A stretch of 64,000 bases of DNA from RH-AL1 sp050013235. GTDB taxonomy: Bacteria > Pseudomonadota > Alphaproteobacteria > Rhizobiales > Beijerinckiaceae. The position numbers were made by a program, and so were the translations under genes. The stretch is taken from positions 1 to 64,000 of the forward strand of contig JBEKFQ010000013.1 in NCBI GenBank assembly GCA_050013235.1, read 5' to 3'. Below, piece after piece: positions 1 through 7,826 of the stretch (position 1 is its first letter; each line of letters opens with the position of its first letter). Under the pieces are notes generated by a model that made no database searches, had not been told where the DNA came from, and saw only the letters and a program-made list of their open reading frames with translations.

Positions 1-106
1 AGCCCCGCGAAACAGGCCAAGAACCCTTCCATCGACCCACCCTCTCAAGCCAAAAAGCCTGAGCGGCGCAGAATCGATCACCAAATCACACGCAAGCGAA
101 TTCGAT

Positions 107-475
107 ATGCGATTCCCCTGGACCCATTGGGCGGCACAGCATCTCCTTCCCTATTTCGGTGCTACGCCCGTCAACGAACGAGTCGTCATAGACGGCAATT
201 GGGTCTTTGCCGCGGGCGTGACATCCGGGATTGACGGTGCTTTGCAACTGGCGGCGATGCTGCGAGGTGACGCCGTGGCGCAGCAAATTCAGCTTTACAT
301 GCAATACCACCCCGAGCCTCCGTTCGACAGCGGTACGCCCGATCGGGCGCCGAAGGCCGTTCTCGAGGCGGCCAGGAACTCCGTGACCAAACTGACCGAG
401 GACAGACTTGAGACCGCCAAGAGAGTCGCGGACCGTCTCGGGGTGAAATTGCCGGAGCTATCGATCGTCTCCTAA
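107..475 (+). pseudogene. C-terminal remnant of a DJ-1/PfpI-family isonitrile hydratase-like protein
   Basis: The 122 residues resemble the C-terminal half of cyclohexyl-isocyanide hydratases of the DJ-1/PfpI superfamily: a THWA segment, LLPYFGATPV, a glycine-rich GVTSGIDGALQLAA stretch and a YHPEPPFDSG motif. Family members are about 220-230 residues, so the N-terminal half with the nucleophile-elbow cysteine is missing. The frame stays open upstream to the window edge, but those residues do not look like the family, so homology seems to begin near position 115. I infer a 5'-truncated gene. A gene fused to unrelated upstream sequence is possible. The catalytic cysteine is absent, so activity is unlikely. 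Confidence 0.6.
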
Positions 476-614
476 CTAGTTTGGCATACGCAGATCATCT
501 CCCCTGGCGCCCTCGGTCCTCCAGAGTCGCTGCCGGCAAAAGCACACGCGCGGGGTCGGAGCCCAACGTCTGACTTCGTGGAGCGCGCGCCCTAAGGCTT
601 GCCGGACGAGAAGC

Positions 615-1394
615 TCAGGTGCTTTGACCAATCTGGCGGCGTGCTTCATCGGCAAGCGGATGTAGGGTGCCGCCGGGAGGCTGCCCGACGAGGCTGTAGC
701 CTATACCGTGATCAACCCAAGCAAATCCGTTGATATTCCCACTGACGAGCGGCGACATTGGAGTGTTTTGCTCGATCGCCATCGGCCTCGCGAGCATGAC
801 AAGCCGTGTCCCATGGTCGTCGTCGTACATGTAAAGCGCCGCCGGTCCGTGCGCTGTCGGGACCAACCGACCGCCCATGAAGCGATATCCGGAGCGGGAG
901 AGGTCTGGGACCGACACTGTTCGCCCGAATCGCTGCGACACCCAGGAGACCAGCTCCGCTCTGTCCGATGCGCGGAGCTCGATCGGGCGGATGTGATCGG
1001 GAGCATAGACGGCGAAGCTGTTTGCTGCTTCCAATGCCAGGGAGGCAATGCCTTCCGTCGGTCGCTGCGATGCGCCCTTCAGCGTCCAACCGCCGGTACC
1101 GCCTAATAACACGAGGGCCACAGATGCCGCTACCGCAACCCACGGGGGAATCCCGAGCGGTCGCCGCTGCATTTCAATCATGCGAGCCAAATTCAGCCGC
1201 GAGGGCAGCGGCTCCTCGGCTATCGGGGTCAGCGCAGCGCGCAGCCTTTCGCGCTGCTCCGCATAGCTAGAGATCTTTGCGGAAACCTCAGGGTGTTCGG
1301 CGAGATAGGCGCGCACTTCTGCCAGACGCTTTGGTTCAAGCTGGTGATCGACATAGCCGTGGAGGTCGTCGTCGGAGATGGGCCGCATTGTCAT
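615..1394 (-). CDS. Anti-sigma factor, single-pass membrane protein
   Basis: This 259-residue protein is the probable membrane-bound inhibitor of the ECF sigma factor encoded just upstream. The start codon overlaps the sigma factor stop codon by four bases (ATGA), which implies translational coupling. The N-terminal 80 residues are helical and charged, as in cytoplasmic anti-sigma domains, with a conserved-looking DDDLHGYVDHQL start. One hydrophobic segment (about residues 84-105) is followed by a periplasmic-type region of about 150 residues. No HxxxCxxC zinc motif is visible, so it is not a ZAS-type anti-sigma factor. The sensed signal is unknown; the co-transcribed periplasmic proteins suggest an envelope or metal stress. 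Confidence 0.8.
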   Translation of the reverse strand: MTMRPISDDDLHGYVDHQLEPKRLAEVRAYLAEHPEVSAKISSYAEQRERLRAALTPIAEEPLPSRLNLARMIEMQRRPLGIPPWVAVAASVALVLLGGTGGWTLKGASQRPTEGIASLALEAANSFAVYAPDHIRPIELRASDRAELVSWVSQRFGRTVSVPDLSRSGYRFMGGRLVPTAHGPAALYMYDDDHGTRLVMLARPMAIEQNTPMSPLVSGNINGFAWVDHGIGYSLVGQPPGGTLHPLADEARRQIGQST

Positions 1395-1918
1395 TTCACT
1401 ATCCTTAGCTGCAATTGTGCGGTGTCAGGCCGCGCTTCCCCAGTCGTCAGGGCCAAAAGCCGCTCGCGTGCACGCGAAAGCCGTGACATGACCGTGCCGA
1501 TGGGGACGCCGAGCACCTTGGCCGCCTCGGCGTACGAGAGGTCTTCGACTGCGACCAACAGCAATACGGCGCGCTGGTCTTCGGGCAATTTTGCTAAGGC
1601 GCCCAGCGTTTCCTTGTAGAGCAATTGCTTCACCTGCGGCGCCGCGACGGCGATTGCGCTTTCGTCCGCGTCCTCCAATGCAACATCGGGCGCGCGGTTG
1701 GCGATCCGACGCATCCGCGTTTTGAAGAGATTTTGCAGGATGGCGAATACCCAGGCGCGTGGGTTGCCGTCAGTCCGCCGCTGGCCCCAGTGCGCGATCG
1801 CGCGTTCCAGGCAATCCTGAACGAGATCGTCGGAGGCTGATTGATCTCGAAGCAGCGCGCGGGAATAGCGTCGCAAGGCTGGGATCATCGGCTCGAGTAG
1901 GCGCTCTATGTCGCTCAT
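1391..1918 (-). CDS. ECF-type RNA polymerase sigma factor
   Basis: The 175 residues contain the two domains of an extracytoplasmic-function sigma factor. Sigma region 2 spans about residues 14-80 with DDLVQDCLERA and the promoter-melting segment NPRAWVFAILQN. Sigma region 4 spans about residues 112-165 with LPEDQRAVLLL and a helix-turn-helix around SYAEAAKVLGVPIGTVMSRLSRAR. It is third in a four-gene minus-strand operon and overlaps its anti-sigma gene. In this family the sigma factor is held inactive by its partner until a signal releases it, and it often transcribes its own operon. The subgroup cannot be fixed from sequence reading alone. Confidence 0.9.
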   Translation of the reverse strand: MSDIERLLEPMIPALRRYSRALLRDQSASDDLVQDCLERAIAHWGQRRTDGNPRAWVFAILQNLFKTRMRRIANRAPDVALEDADESAIAVAAPQVKQLLYKETLGALAKLPEDQRAVLLLVAVEDLSYAEAAKVLGVPIGTVMSRLSRARERLLALTTGEARPDTAQLQLRIVK

Positions 1919-1981
1919 GATCGCGGGTCCGTTTGAATTCGTCCAAGAGGACGTCGCCGCCCGGTCAGGTCGGCAAGCCTA

Positions 1982-3433
1982 TCACCGGGCTTGAAGCTGG
2001 ACGACCCTGCCCGGCTGAGCGACTGTCCCTTCCGTGATGACGAAATAGCGCCGCTCCGTCTTCGCCTCGCCCTGCACGATCTGACGGATTGGACCCAAGG
2101 CATTGACGATCGCGGAGCCGGCCGGGTTGCTCATGAAGGCAGCGAGGGGCTGGGTCTCGCCCGCGCCGTTGGGATCTGCCGCTAAGCCCAGGAGATAGGG
2201 CTTCTTAGGCTCTAGGCCAGTGACCGAGGCCTGCACGACCTGAATCAAGCCTTGATCGAAGAGGGTGACGCTGGTCGACTGTTTTGACGGCGTCGCCGTC
2301 GGCGCTAGCGAAAGATGCGCGGCGTTGCCGGCGAGGCCGAGAGGTTGCAGATTCTGTAGGCCGTCGCCCGCCGACACCGCATTGGGAACATAGGCGATGG
2401 CTTGCGGCGCCTGGCCGATCGGGATCTCGCCGACGACCTTGTTGGCGGCCGTATCAATCACGGCAAGCGCATCCGCGTTCTCGAGGCCGACATAAATTCG
2501 CGTCCCATCTCCCGAAGGCCATACGCCATGTGGCAGGTTGCCCACCGGAATCGTCGCGACCTGATCGAAATTGTCGGTGCGGAAGACCTTCACCGCGTTG
2601 AGGCCGCCGACAGTGACATATGCGAATTCGCCCTTGGCGTTGTGAACGAAGTTCACGTGGTTCGTAATGGGTCCGGTGTCGAGCGTGTTGATCAAGTCGA
2701 AGGGCGGCCGCGCGTTAAATATCTGCGTCTTGCCTACGTCCTTCAAGGTGAACCAGACTTGCTTGCCGTCGGGCGTCGCGGCAATGTTCGGGCAGAAGGG
2801 ACTCGCCTGCTTGACGCGTGCGACGATCTGGTGATCGACGACGGTTACGACGTCGACCTCGGGATTGAAGGACGAGCACACATAACCGTATTCGCCATCG
2901 GGCGAGAAGATCTGCATGCCGGGTCCGGGCGGCGTCACGATCCGGGTTTTTTCCTCAAAGGTAGTTGCGTCAAGCACGGCAATGTAGTTCTCGCCGCGCA
3001 CCGTCACCCAAACCTCTTTGCCGTCCGGAGTGTAGAACGCCTCGTGCGGAGAGCGCCCGACATACGTCGTGTGCTTGATCGCGTTCGTGCCTGTGTCGAT
3101 GAAAGTGACGGAGTTCGAGCCGATCGAGACGACCGCAAGCGTTCTGTGGTCCGGCGAGAAGCCCATGCCGTGCACGAGGACCTGCCCCTTGTAGAGCGGG
3201 CTGAAGTTTGTCGGGCTCGGATCGCCTAAGCGTATGACGCCGAGGAGCTTGGAGTCGGCGGGGTCGGTGACCGAGACGGTGTTAGAAAACTGTTCCGCCG
3301 CATAGACGCGGTCATGATGGCTAATCGGAACATCCGGGTCGCTCGCGGCGCCGGGAGACTGTCCGGCGAACGCAGATGGCGAAGAGGCCCACGTTAGGGC
3401 CGCGAGCAAGGCTGCGAAATGACGAGTCTTCAT
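1982..3433 (-). CDS. YVTN/YncE-family beta-propeller protein, exported
   Basis: The 483-residue protein starts with a Sec-type signal peptide (cleavage near SAFA at about residue 23). Repeated blades follow with the pattern of YVTN propellers: NTVSVTDPAD, NSVTFIDTGTNAI, ENYIAVLDATTFEE, NAVKVFRTDNF and ALAVIDTAANKVVGEIPIGQAPQAIAY. A separate domain of about 120 residues follows the propeller. It is predicted periplasmic. Its start overlaps the DUF305 gene stop by four bases, and the ECF sigma gene follows 63 bp downstream, so all four genes are probably one transcript. Substrate or partner is unknown; YncE-like propellers have been linked to DNA or metal binding. Confidence 0.8.
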   Translation of the reverse strand: MKTRHFAALLAALTWASSPSAFAGQSPGAASDPDVPISHHDRVYAAEQFSNTVSVTDPADSKLLGVIRLGDPSPTNFSPLYKGQVLVHGMGFSPDHRTLAVVSIGSNSVTFIDTGTNAIKHTTYVGRSPHEAFYTPDGKEVWVTVRGENYIAVLDATTFEEKTRIVTPPGPGMQIFSPDGEYGYVCSSFNPEVDVVTVVDHQIVARVKQASPFCPNIAATPDGKQVWFTLKDVGKTQIFNARPPFDLINTLDTGPITNHVNFVHNAKGEFAYVTVGGLNAVKVFRTDNFDQVATIPVGNLPHGVWPSGDGTRIYVGLENADALAVIDTAANKVVGEIPIGQAPQAIAYVPNAVSAGDGLQNLQPLGLAGNAAHLSLAPTATPSKQSTSVTLFDQGLIQVVQASVTGLEPKKPYLLGLAADPNGAGETQPLAAFMSNPAGSAIVNALGPIRQIVQGEAKTERRYFVITEGTVAQPGRVVQLQAR

Positions 3434-3900
3434 GGCTGTTTGCTCCTATGCATGTTCATGGACGGCGACATTTGCATTGATCCCTGCATCGCCTGCGGTG
3501 TAGCGGAGGGCGTGTCGCCTGGAGGAATCTGGGTGGGCGCGGACGTGTCACGGGGCAGCGGCTGGCCAAGCGCAAGGCGCATCGCGGCGATTTCCTGCTG
3601 CTGATCGACGATGATTTCTTGCGAGATGCGGCGCAGCTGCTCGTTTTTTCCGTAGCGCAACTCGGCTATCGCCATATCGATAGCGCCTTGGTGGTGGGGT
3701 ATCATCATAGCGGCGAAGTCTGCATCGACGTCGCCCGTGGGCTTGACGCTCATGCCGGACATCATCTTGTCCATGGCGGCGCCGTTCTCCGCGAGGAAGG
3801 GCGCTTCCGCGGTTTGCGCTCCGGCATGGATCAGCGCGAAAACGCTTAAGAATGGGGCCGATCCTAGGAATGCAGCGAGCAATATCGTGCGCTTCAACAT
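3430..3900 (-). CDS. DUF305-domain periplasmic protein with Met-rich tail
   Basis: The start at 3900 is chosen because GGAGAAGG lies at good spacing upstream; an upstream in-frame start at 3921 would read through that ribosome binding site. The 156 residues begin with a signal peptide or N-terminal anchor. The DUF305 core then shows MDKMMSGM, FAAMMIPHHQGAIDMA and IIVDQQQEIAAM. The C-terminus is rich in Met and His (MQGSMQMSPSMNMHRS). DUF305 includes the cyanobacterial copper-binding protein CopM, so copper binding is a reasonable inference here, not shown. It is the first gene of the ECF sigma operon. Confidence 0.8.
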   Translation of the reverse strand: MLKRTILLAAFLGSAPFLSVFALIHAGAQTAEAPFLAENGAAMDKMMSGMSVKPTGDVDADFAAMMIPHHQGAIDMAIAELRYGKNEQLRRISQEIIVDQQQEIAAMRLALGQPLPRDTSAPTQIPPGDTPSATPQAMQGSMQMSPSMNMHRSKQP

Positions 3901-4019
3901 GGTTCCCTTCTCCTTGGGCAATGACGCGGCGTCTCGAAAAGAAAAGACTCTCGGGTCGAAGTATTATTCCGTTAGGGAGCGAAATATTTTTCGTGGGCCG
4001 AACGACGCGCGCGGCCAGA

Positions 4020-4269
4020 CCAAAAACGTCCGCATGGTCCCGAGACCAACCGTGCCAACGACAACGCCCCGAGCCATCGAGTCTAGGTGGGTGGAGCCGA
4101 GATCGGCGCCGCCTGGTCGAAGCGCTCCAACGAAGGCCGCGACTATATCTCGGTCAAGCTGGACGATCCGAGCTTTACCGCTCCGATCTACGCCAACCTT
4201 TTTGCCGGCGAAGAAGGCGACGGGTACAGCCTCATCTGGTCCCGCAGCCGCAAGTCCAACGGCAATTGA
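4020..4269 (+). pseudogene. Broken DUF736 gene (mobile-element-associated)
   Basis: The protein family is recognisable across two frames. In one frame from about 4022 the sequence reads KNVRMVP. From about 4042 another frame reads RANDNAPSHRV, then a TAG at 4084-4086 where homologues have a tyrosine codon, then VGGAEIGAAWSKRSNEGRDY and DDPSFTAPIYANLF to a stop at 4269. There is therefore at least one frameshift (about 4037-4045), one nonsense codon, and a missing N-terminal part of about 25 residues. DUF736 genes sit on plasmids and integrative conjugative elements of alphaproteobacteria, so this is probably debris of such an element. Translation from the GTG at 4087 would give only 60 residues. 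Confidence 0.75.
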
Positions 4270-4286
4270 ACCACCCTCGCCAAAAT

Positions 4287-4315
4287 GCCCCGCTCGGATT
4301 TCCGGGCGGGGCTTT
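4287..4315 (+). terminator. Rho-independent terminator after DUF736 remnant
   Basis: GCCCCGC at 4287-4293 pairs with GCGGGGC at 4306-4312. An inner CGG/CCG extends the stem, and TTTAAAG follows. It lies 18 bases after the stop of the DUF736 remnant and was probably its original terminator. Confidence 0.6.
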
Positions 4316-4547
4316 AAAGCGCCGCGCGCTTAAAAATGTGCTGATTTCGCTGCTTACAGGTCAGGCTGCAGCGTTTTCGTCTCAAGAAAAATAGTAAATA
4401 TCTGTTTTGCCGAAGAAATTCGAATATGTTGTAGCATTCGACTTCGGGCTAGGGCCAAATCACGGCGTACCGGCATGTTGGCCTTCAAGTCGATAGGATT
4501 ATTGGCGGTATGCCTATGCACGACATCGTGTTGCGTCGGAACTTGCG

Positions 4548-4561
4548 TGTCCCCGCAACCA
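4548..4561 (+). other. Possible attachment-site remnant resembling the 3' end of tRNA-fMet
   Basis: TGTCCCCGCAACCA matches, from memory of the family, the acceptor end plus CCA of initiator tRNA. No T-arm, anticodon or other tRNA part precedes it, and a terminator-like hairpin follows within 10 bases. Integrated elements often leave such a copied tRNA 3' end at one border, and the DUF736 remnant lies 280 bp away. The match is only 14 bases, so chance is a real alternative. Confidence 0.35.
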
Positions 4562-4569
4562 AATCGCTC

Positions 4570-4602
4570 AAAAGCCCGCATCCGGAAACGGAGCGGGCTT
4601 TT
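4570..4602. terminator. Bidirectional rho-independent terminator
   Basis: AAAAGCCCGC (4570-4579) and GCGGGCTTTT (4593-4602) form a perfect 10-bp stem with a 13-base loop. The run of T on one side and of A on the other makes it usable in both directions. It lies just past the end of the minus-strand DUF1217 gene and is its likely terminator. Confidence 0.8.
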
Positions 4603-4635
4603 CGCGTTCGGGGGAGCAAGCGAAGGGAAGAAGGT

Positions 4636-6897
4636 TCAACCGAAAAGAACAGACGTCGCATTTTCATCCGTCGCCGTGGTCGATGTGGCCGAGGACAAGG
4701 ACGACGTCGATGTCGAGTTCGTCGAGGACGCGCCGAAGAGAAGCTGGGCTGTCGATTTTGTCGACGCCGAAAATAGCGCGGTTACGTCGAGCGGGGACGT
4801 CGTTGTCGAACCGGTCAGCACGGACGTTGCGGTGTAGGTGCCCGTCGATGTCGGCGGGTTGATGTCGTACATCACCGAGAAACGTTGAATGAGCGATTTG
4901 AGATAGCTCGGATCCTTGAGCTTCGAAAGGTCGAACTGGCTGCTGATTTGCGCGGCCTGCACATCGATATTGGCTTGCGAGGCGGACGAGGATTCGCCCA
5001 TCATCGTCTGGAATACCGTGACCAGTTTTGGATCGGCGAGAATGCTATAGGCGCTGGTAATATTGGGCGCTTGGAACTGGAAATAGAGGGCCAATGAAAT
5101 GCCGGGGTTTTGGTTGCCGGCTGTGGTCTCGATTTGCTGATCGAGATAACCATTGTTCACCGCCGCGAGCTGCGCGCGCGTCTGGACGTTCCCCGATTCC
5201 TTGGTGATCAAACCATTCGTCGAGAAGTTGAAGGAAGCGGCGAGCTGCGCGTAGTTGTTGCCCATCGTATTCGCGACGCTCGACGCATCGGATAGGTTGC
5301 TGGTCAGCACCTGCTTCAGCGTCGCCGTCGTTGTCGAAGTGGGGATGTCGTAGGCTTGCTCGAGATAGGCGACGAGTTTGGGATCGCCGAGCAAGCCGTC
5401 GACGGACGACACGTTTGCGATCGCGGTTTCGTAATAACCGGTCGCGGCTTTCGCGGCGGTGAGATCGGTGGCTGTGGTTCCCGCATTGGTGAAATAGGCC
5501 GAGGTCGTCGCCGAGACATTGGCTGTCGATTGGGCGGTGTAAGACCCGGTGGTATCACCGCTGGAATTGAGATTATAGGCCTGGTTCAGCGCGAGAAGCC
5601 CGGCATCTGGCGACGTTGTGGCAATCCCGTTCGTGTTTTCGAGAATGGACTGCAGCGTCGAATCCGAGGTGGACGGGCTGAGGCCGTAGGCGGTCTCGAC
5701 ATAGTTGAGAAGCTGCGAATTGCTTTCGAGCTGGCTGACGGAGGTAATGCTGCCGATATTGGCTTTGTAATAAGCCGTCGCTGCATCGGCCGCTGTCGAA
5801 TCCGTGCTTTGATGCTCCATGTATAGATTGACGGTGGATTGCTGCTGGCTGGCCGATTGAAATTGCGTGACGGTGCCTGCCGTCCCCGTCGTCCCGAAGC
5901 TGAAGGCCTTGGCCATTTTGAGAAAACCGGCGTAGGGCGAGGAATTGGCAAAGCTTGAACTCTTCGACGTATCGCTGGTGAGCGCGTCTTCGATATCCGT
6001 CGTCGTCGTGGAGGAGGGGAGTTGATAGGCGGTCGTGAGATAGGACACGAGTTTGGGGTCGGCGACCAATTGGCTGGCCGAAGTGATGCTGCCGATCTTC
6101 GAAAGGAAATAGCTGGTGGCCGTGGCGCCATTGGCTTGCGATGCCGCGGCCGTTCCGACCTGGCTCAAATAGGCTTCTGTCGTCGCTTGAATATTGGTTT
6201 GAGTCTCCGCTTGTTCGACCGAGGCGGCGGATCCATCCGAATTGACGGTAAAACCCTGCCACAGCGCGAGATAGCCGCTATCGGCTTGTTCGTTCACATA
6301 GCTCGTGGGGCTCGCCAAATTGCTTTCGAGCGTTTGTTCGAAGCTGGTGGAGGCCGTCGAGGCGGAAACACCATAGGCAGATAGTGCGTAGCCCAACGTC
6401 GTCGAGTTGCTTTCGAGGCCTTGGAGCGTGGTGATGGAGCTGATCGCGCTCGAATAGTTCGAGGTTGCGGTGGTGGCGGCCGTCGAGCTCAGCGATGTCG
6501 TGGCGGAAAATGTCGCCTCGGTGTCCGCTTTCTGGGTGCTGGTTTGGAGCTGCGTCGTTGAATTCAGCGTTCCCGTCGTGCTGAAGTTGAAAGCCTTGGC
6601 AAGGGCAACGTAATTGCCGCCGAGTTTATTGGCGACGCTCGACGAATCCGAAAGATTGCTTTCGAGAACTTGGGTGATCAACCCCTTGGCGTAGGTCATG
6701 CTGCCCAAGCCGAAGGCCTGGGTGACATAAGACAGCAGGCGGTAATTGTTGACGAGATCGCCGACGGTTTTCACATTGCCGATATTGGCGTTGTAATATT
6801 GCTCGGCCTGGCTGACGGCGGGACTCGCGGCCGTCTGCTTCAACGTCTGCGCGAGGTTTTGGCCGTAAAGTTGATAGCCGAGATAAGTCGAAATCAT
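4636..6897 (-). CDS. DUF1217-family protein with six ~114-residue repeats
   Basis: The 753-residue, Ser/Thr/Ala-rich protein has no signal peptide. It starts MISTYLGYQLYG, typical of DUF1217 proteins, which are found near flagellar genes in rhizobia. I see six units, each opening with a Y-Y/F-containing block near residues 34, 148, 263, 376, 488 and 604. Each continues with L-x-Y-x-x-x-A-Y/F-G, a T-L-x-x-x-L-x-S-N block and a short FNFSTTG-like piece. The last unit is the most canonical DUF1217 module (ALYFQFQAPNITSAY, ILADPKLV, ending QRFSVMYDI). A 70-residue Ser/Thr tail follows. No flagellar gene is in the window. Function is unknown; an exported structural role is a guess. Confidence 0.75.
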   Translation of the reverse strand: MISTYLGYQLYGQNLAQTLKQTAASPAVSQAEQYYNANIGNVKTVGDLVNNYRLLSYVTQAFGLGSMTYAKGLITQVLESNLSDSSSVANKLGGNYVALAKAFNFSTTGTLNSTTQLQTSTQKADTEATFSATTSLSSTAATTATSNYSSAISSITTLQGLESNSTTLGYALSAYGVSASTASTSFEQTLESNLASPTSYVNEQADSGYLALWQGFTVNSDGSAASVEQAETQTNIQATTEAYLSQVGTAAASQANGATATSYFLSKIGSITSASQLVADPKLVSYLTTAYQLPSSTTTTDIEDALTSDTSKSSSFANSSPYAGFLKMAKAFSFGTTGTAGTVTQFQSASQQQSTVNLYMEHQSTDSTAADAATAYYKANIGSITSVSQLESNSQLLNYVETAYGLSPSTSDSTLQSILENTNGIATTSPDAGLLALNQAYNLNSSGDTTGSYTAQSTANVSATTSAYFTNAGTTATDLTAAKAATGYYETAIANVSSVDGLLGDPKLVAYLEQAYDIPTSTTTATLKQVLTSNLSDASSVANTMGNNYAQLAASFNFSTNGLITKESGNVQTRAQLAAVNNGYLDQQIETTAGNQNPGISLALYFQFQAPNITSAYSILADPKLVTVFQTMMGESSSASQANIDVQAAQISSQFDLSKLKDPSYLKSLIQRFSVMYDINPPTSTGTYTATSVLTGSTTTSPLDVTALFSASTKSTAQLLFGASSTNSTSTSSLSSATSTTATDENATSVLFG

Positions 6898-7085
6898 CGG
6901 AGCCCGGGGCGATCTAAAAAAGCGTGCCGGGAAAACTTGCCGGTTCCCAGTTAATATTTCCTGAAGTTTGCTCCATTATAGGACGCTCGATCAGGGCATT
7001 TGCTTATTCGAGGCGCTGCTTTCCGGGTCTCGCCGCCGGAGGCCCGGAAGATGGTGCGCTCTTTCAATGAGCGCCCCGCAGGCGC

Positions 7086-7556
7086 CTATTCCCATGGCGT
7101 GGTGGGCGGAACGTGGGCGGTAGGGGCTTCCGCATCCACGGTGCCGAAATCGGCCGGGCCGACGATTTCGAGATATTCCATATCCTTGGAATAATCGAAG
7201 AGATAATGGGTGATGCCCGGCCGTTGATGCACGCAATCCCCCGCTTCGACGAGTGTGACTTTATCCTCGTACATGAATTTCGCCCAGCCGCGTGTCATGA
7301 TCACGATCTGGAAATCGGCGACATGTTTGTGCCAGCCGGTGCCGCCGTCGGGCGGGGAATTGGCGCGCACGAGATGCGCGATGACCTTGCCGCCGGTCGC
7401 TTTCGCAATGCCGAGATCGCGGTATTCGAAGAAGTCGCGTAAGCCCCCCAGCTTAAACGGCGTGTCGCTTTCCTTCACATGAGAAAAAAAGTTGCCGCGT
7501 TCATCGGGTGTCTCTGCCTTCGACTTTTCGAGAACTGCTGCGTCCATCGCCGTCAA
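7086..7556 (-). CDS. Cupin-domain protein
   Basis: The 156 residues contain a single cupin fold. The first motif is around GGTGWHKHVADFQIVIMTRG (residues about 74-93), with the two metal-ligand-type histidines and a Q in place of the usual Glu region. The second motif is around EAGDCVHQRPGITHYLF (about 106-122). It is a stand-alone gene with AT-poor flanks and no clear operon partner. Small cupins bind small ligands or metals and include dioxygenases and sugar isomerases; nothing here fixes the substrate. Confidence 0.75.
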   Translation of the reverse strand: MTAMDAAVLEKSKAETPDERGNFFSHVKESDTPFKLGGLRDFFEYRDLGIAKATGGKVIAHLVRANSPPDGGTGWHKHVADFQIVIMTRGWAKFMYEDKVTLVEAGDCVHQRPGITHYLFDYSKDMEYLEIVGPADFGTVDAEAPTAHVPPTTPWE

Positions 7557-7759
7557 TCCTTGGGCTTGGGGAACAAGGTTCCGCTCGTTTGAATTCGCGC
7601 GGCCATTCGTCAGGACGTGGCCGCCAGGCGTCTTCAGCGAAAATCGAGCCAGGACAAAGCGACGCGCTGCTCAGAACGTGAACGGGAAACCGGCGGCATC
7701 CAGTGAAAACGGCGCAACTTTCCTGGGCTTGTTGCCCAATAAATTATCCATGGGGGCCT

Positions 7760-7826
7760 TGGAGCCTGTTCCGAAAAAGTTGCGGGTTTATCGCTTTGTG
7801 CCTTCACCGAAGCGGAACGCGCTCTA
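7760..7826 (-). repeat. Truncated copy (67 bp) of the TAGAGC/GCTCTA palindromic element
   Basis: Read on the minus strand it starts TAGAGCGCGTTCCGCTTCGGTG, forms the first hairpin with CACAAAGCG, then jumps to GCAACTTTTTCGG and ends in a degenerate GGCTCCA. Compared with the 116-bp copies at 17987 and 30510, about 45 bases of the middle are deleted. Its terminal TAG (7826-7824) is the stop codon of the GST gene. Confidence 0.75.

Larger units (their letters stand above)
4316..4635. other. Intergenic stretch with tRNA-like end and terminator
   Basis: No credible gene lies in these 320 bases. The left part (4330-4440) is AT-rich compared with the window. It holds the short tRNA-fMet-like 3' end at 4548-4561 and the bidirectional terminator at 4570-4602, both listed separately. 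The small open frames here have no family features and overlap the terminator. Confidence 0.6.

Noticed and set aside
1..106. N-terminal part of the isonitrile hydratase-like protein in the open frame before position 107
   Set aside because: The translated residues are Pro/Lys/Ser-rich and do not match the family, so the frame is open by chance.
2402..3229. 275-residue plus-strand frame opposite the YVTN gene
   Set aside because: It is the complement of a well-supported gene with signal peptide and propeller blades; long antisense frames are expected at high GC.
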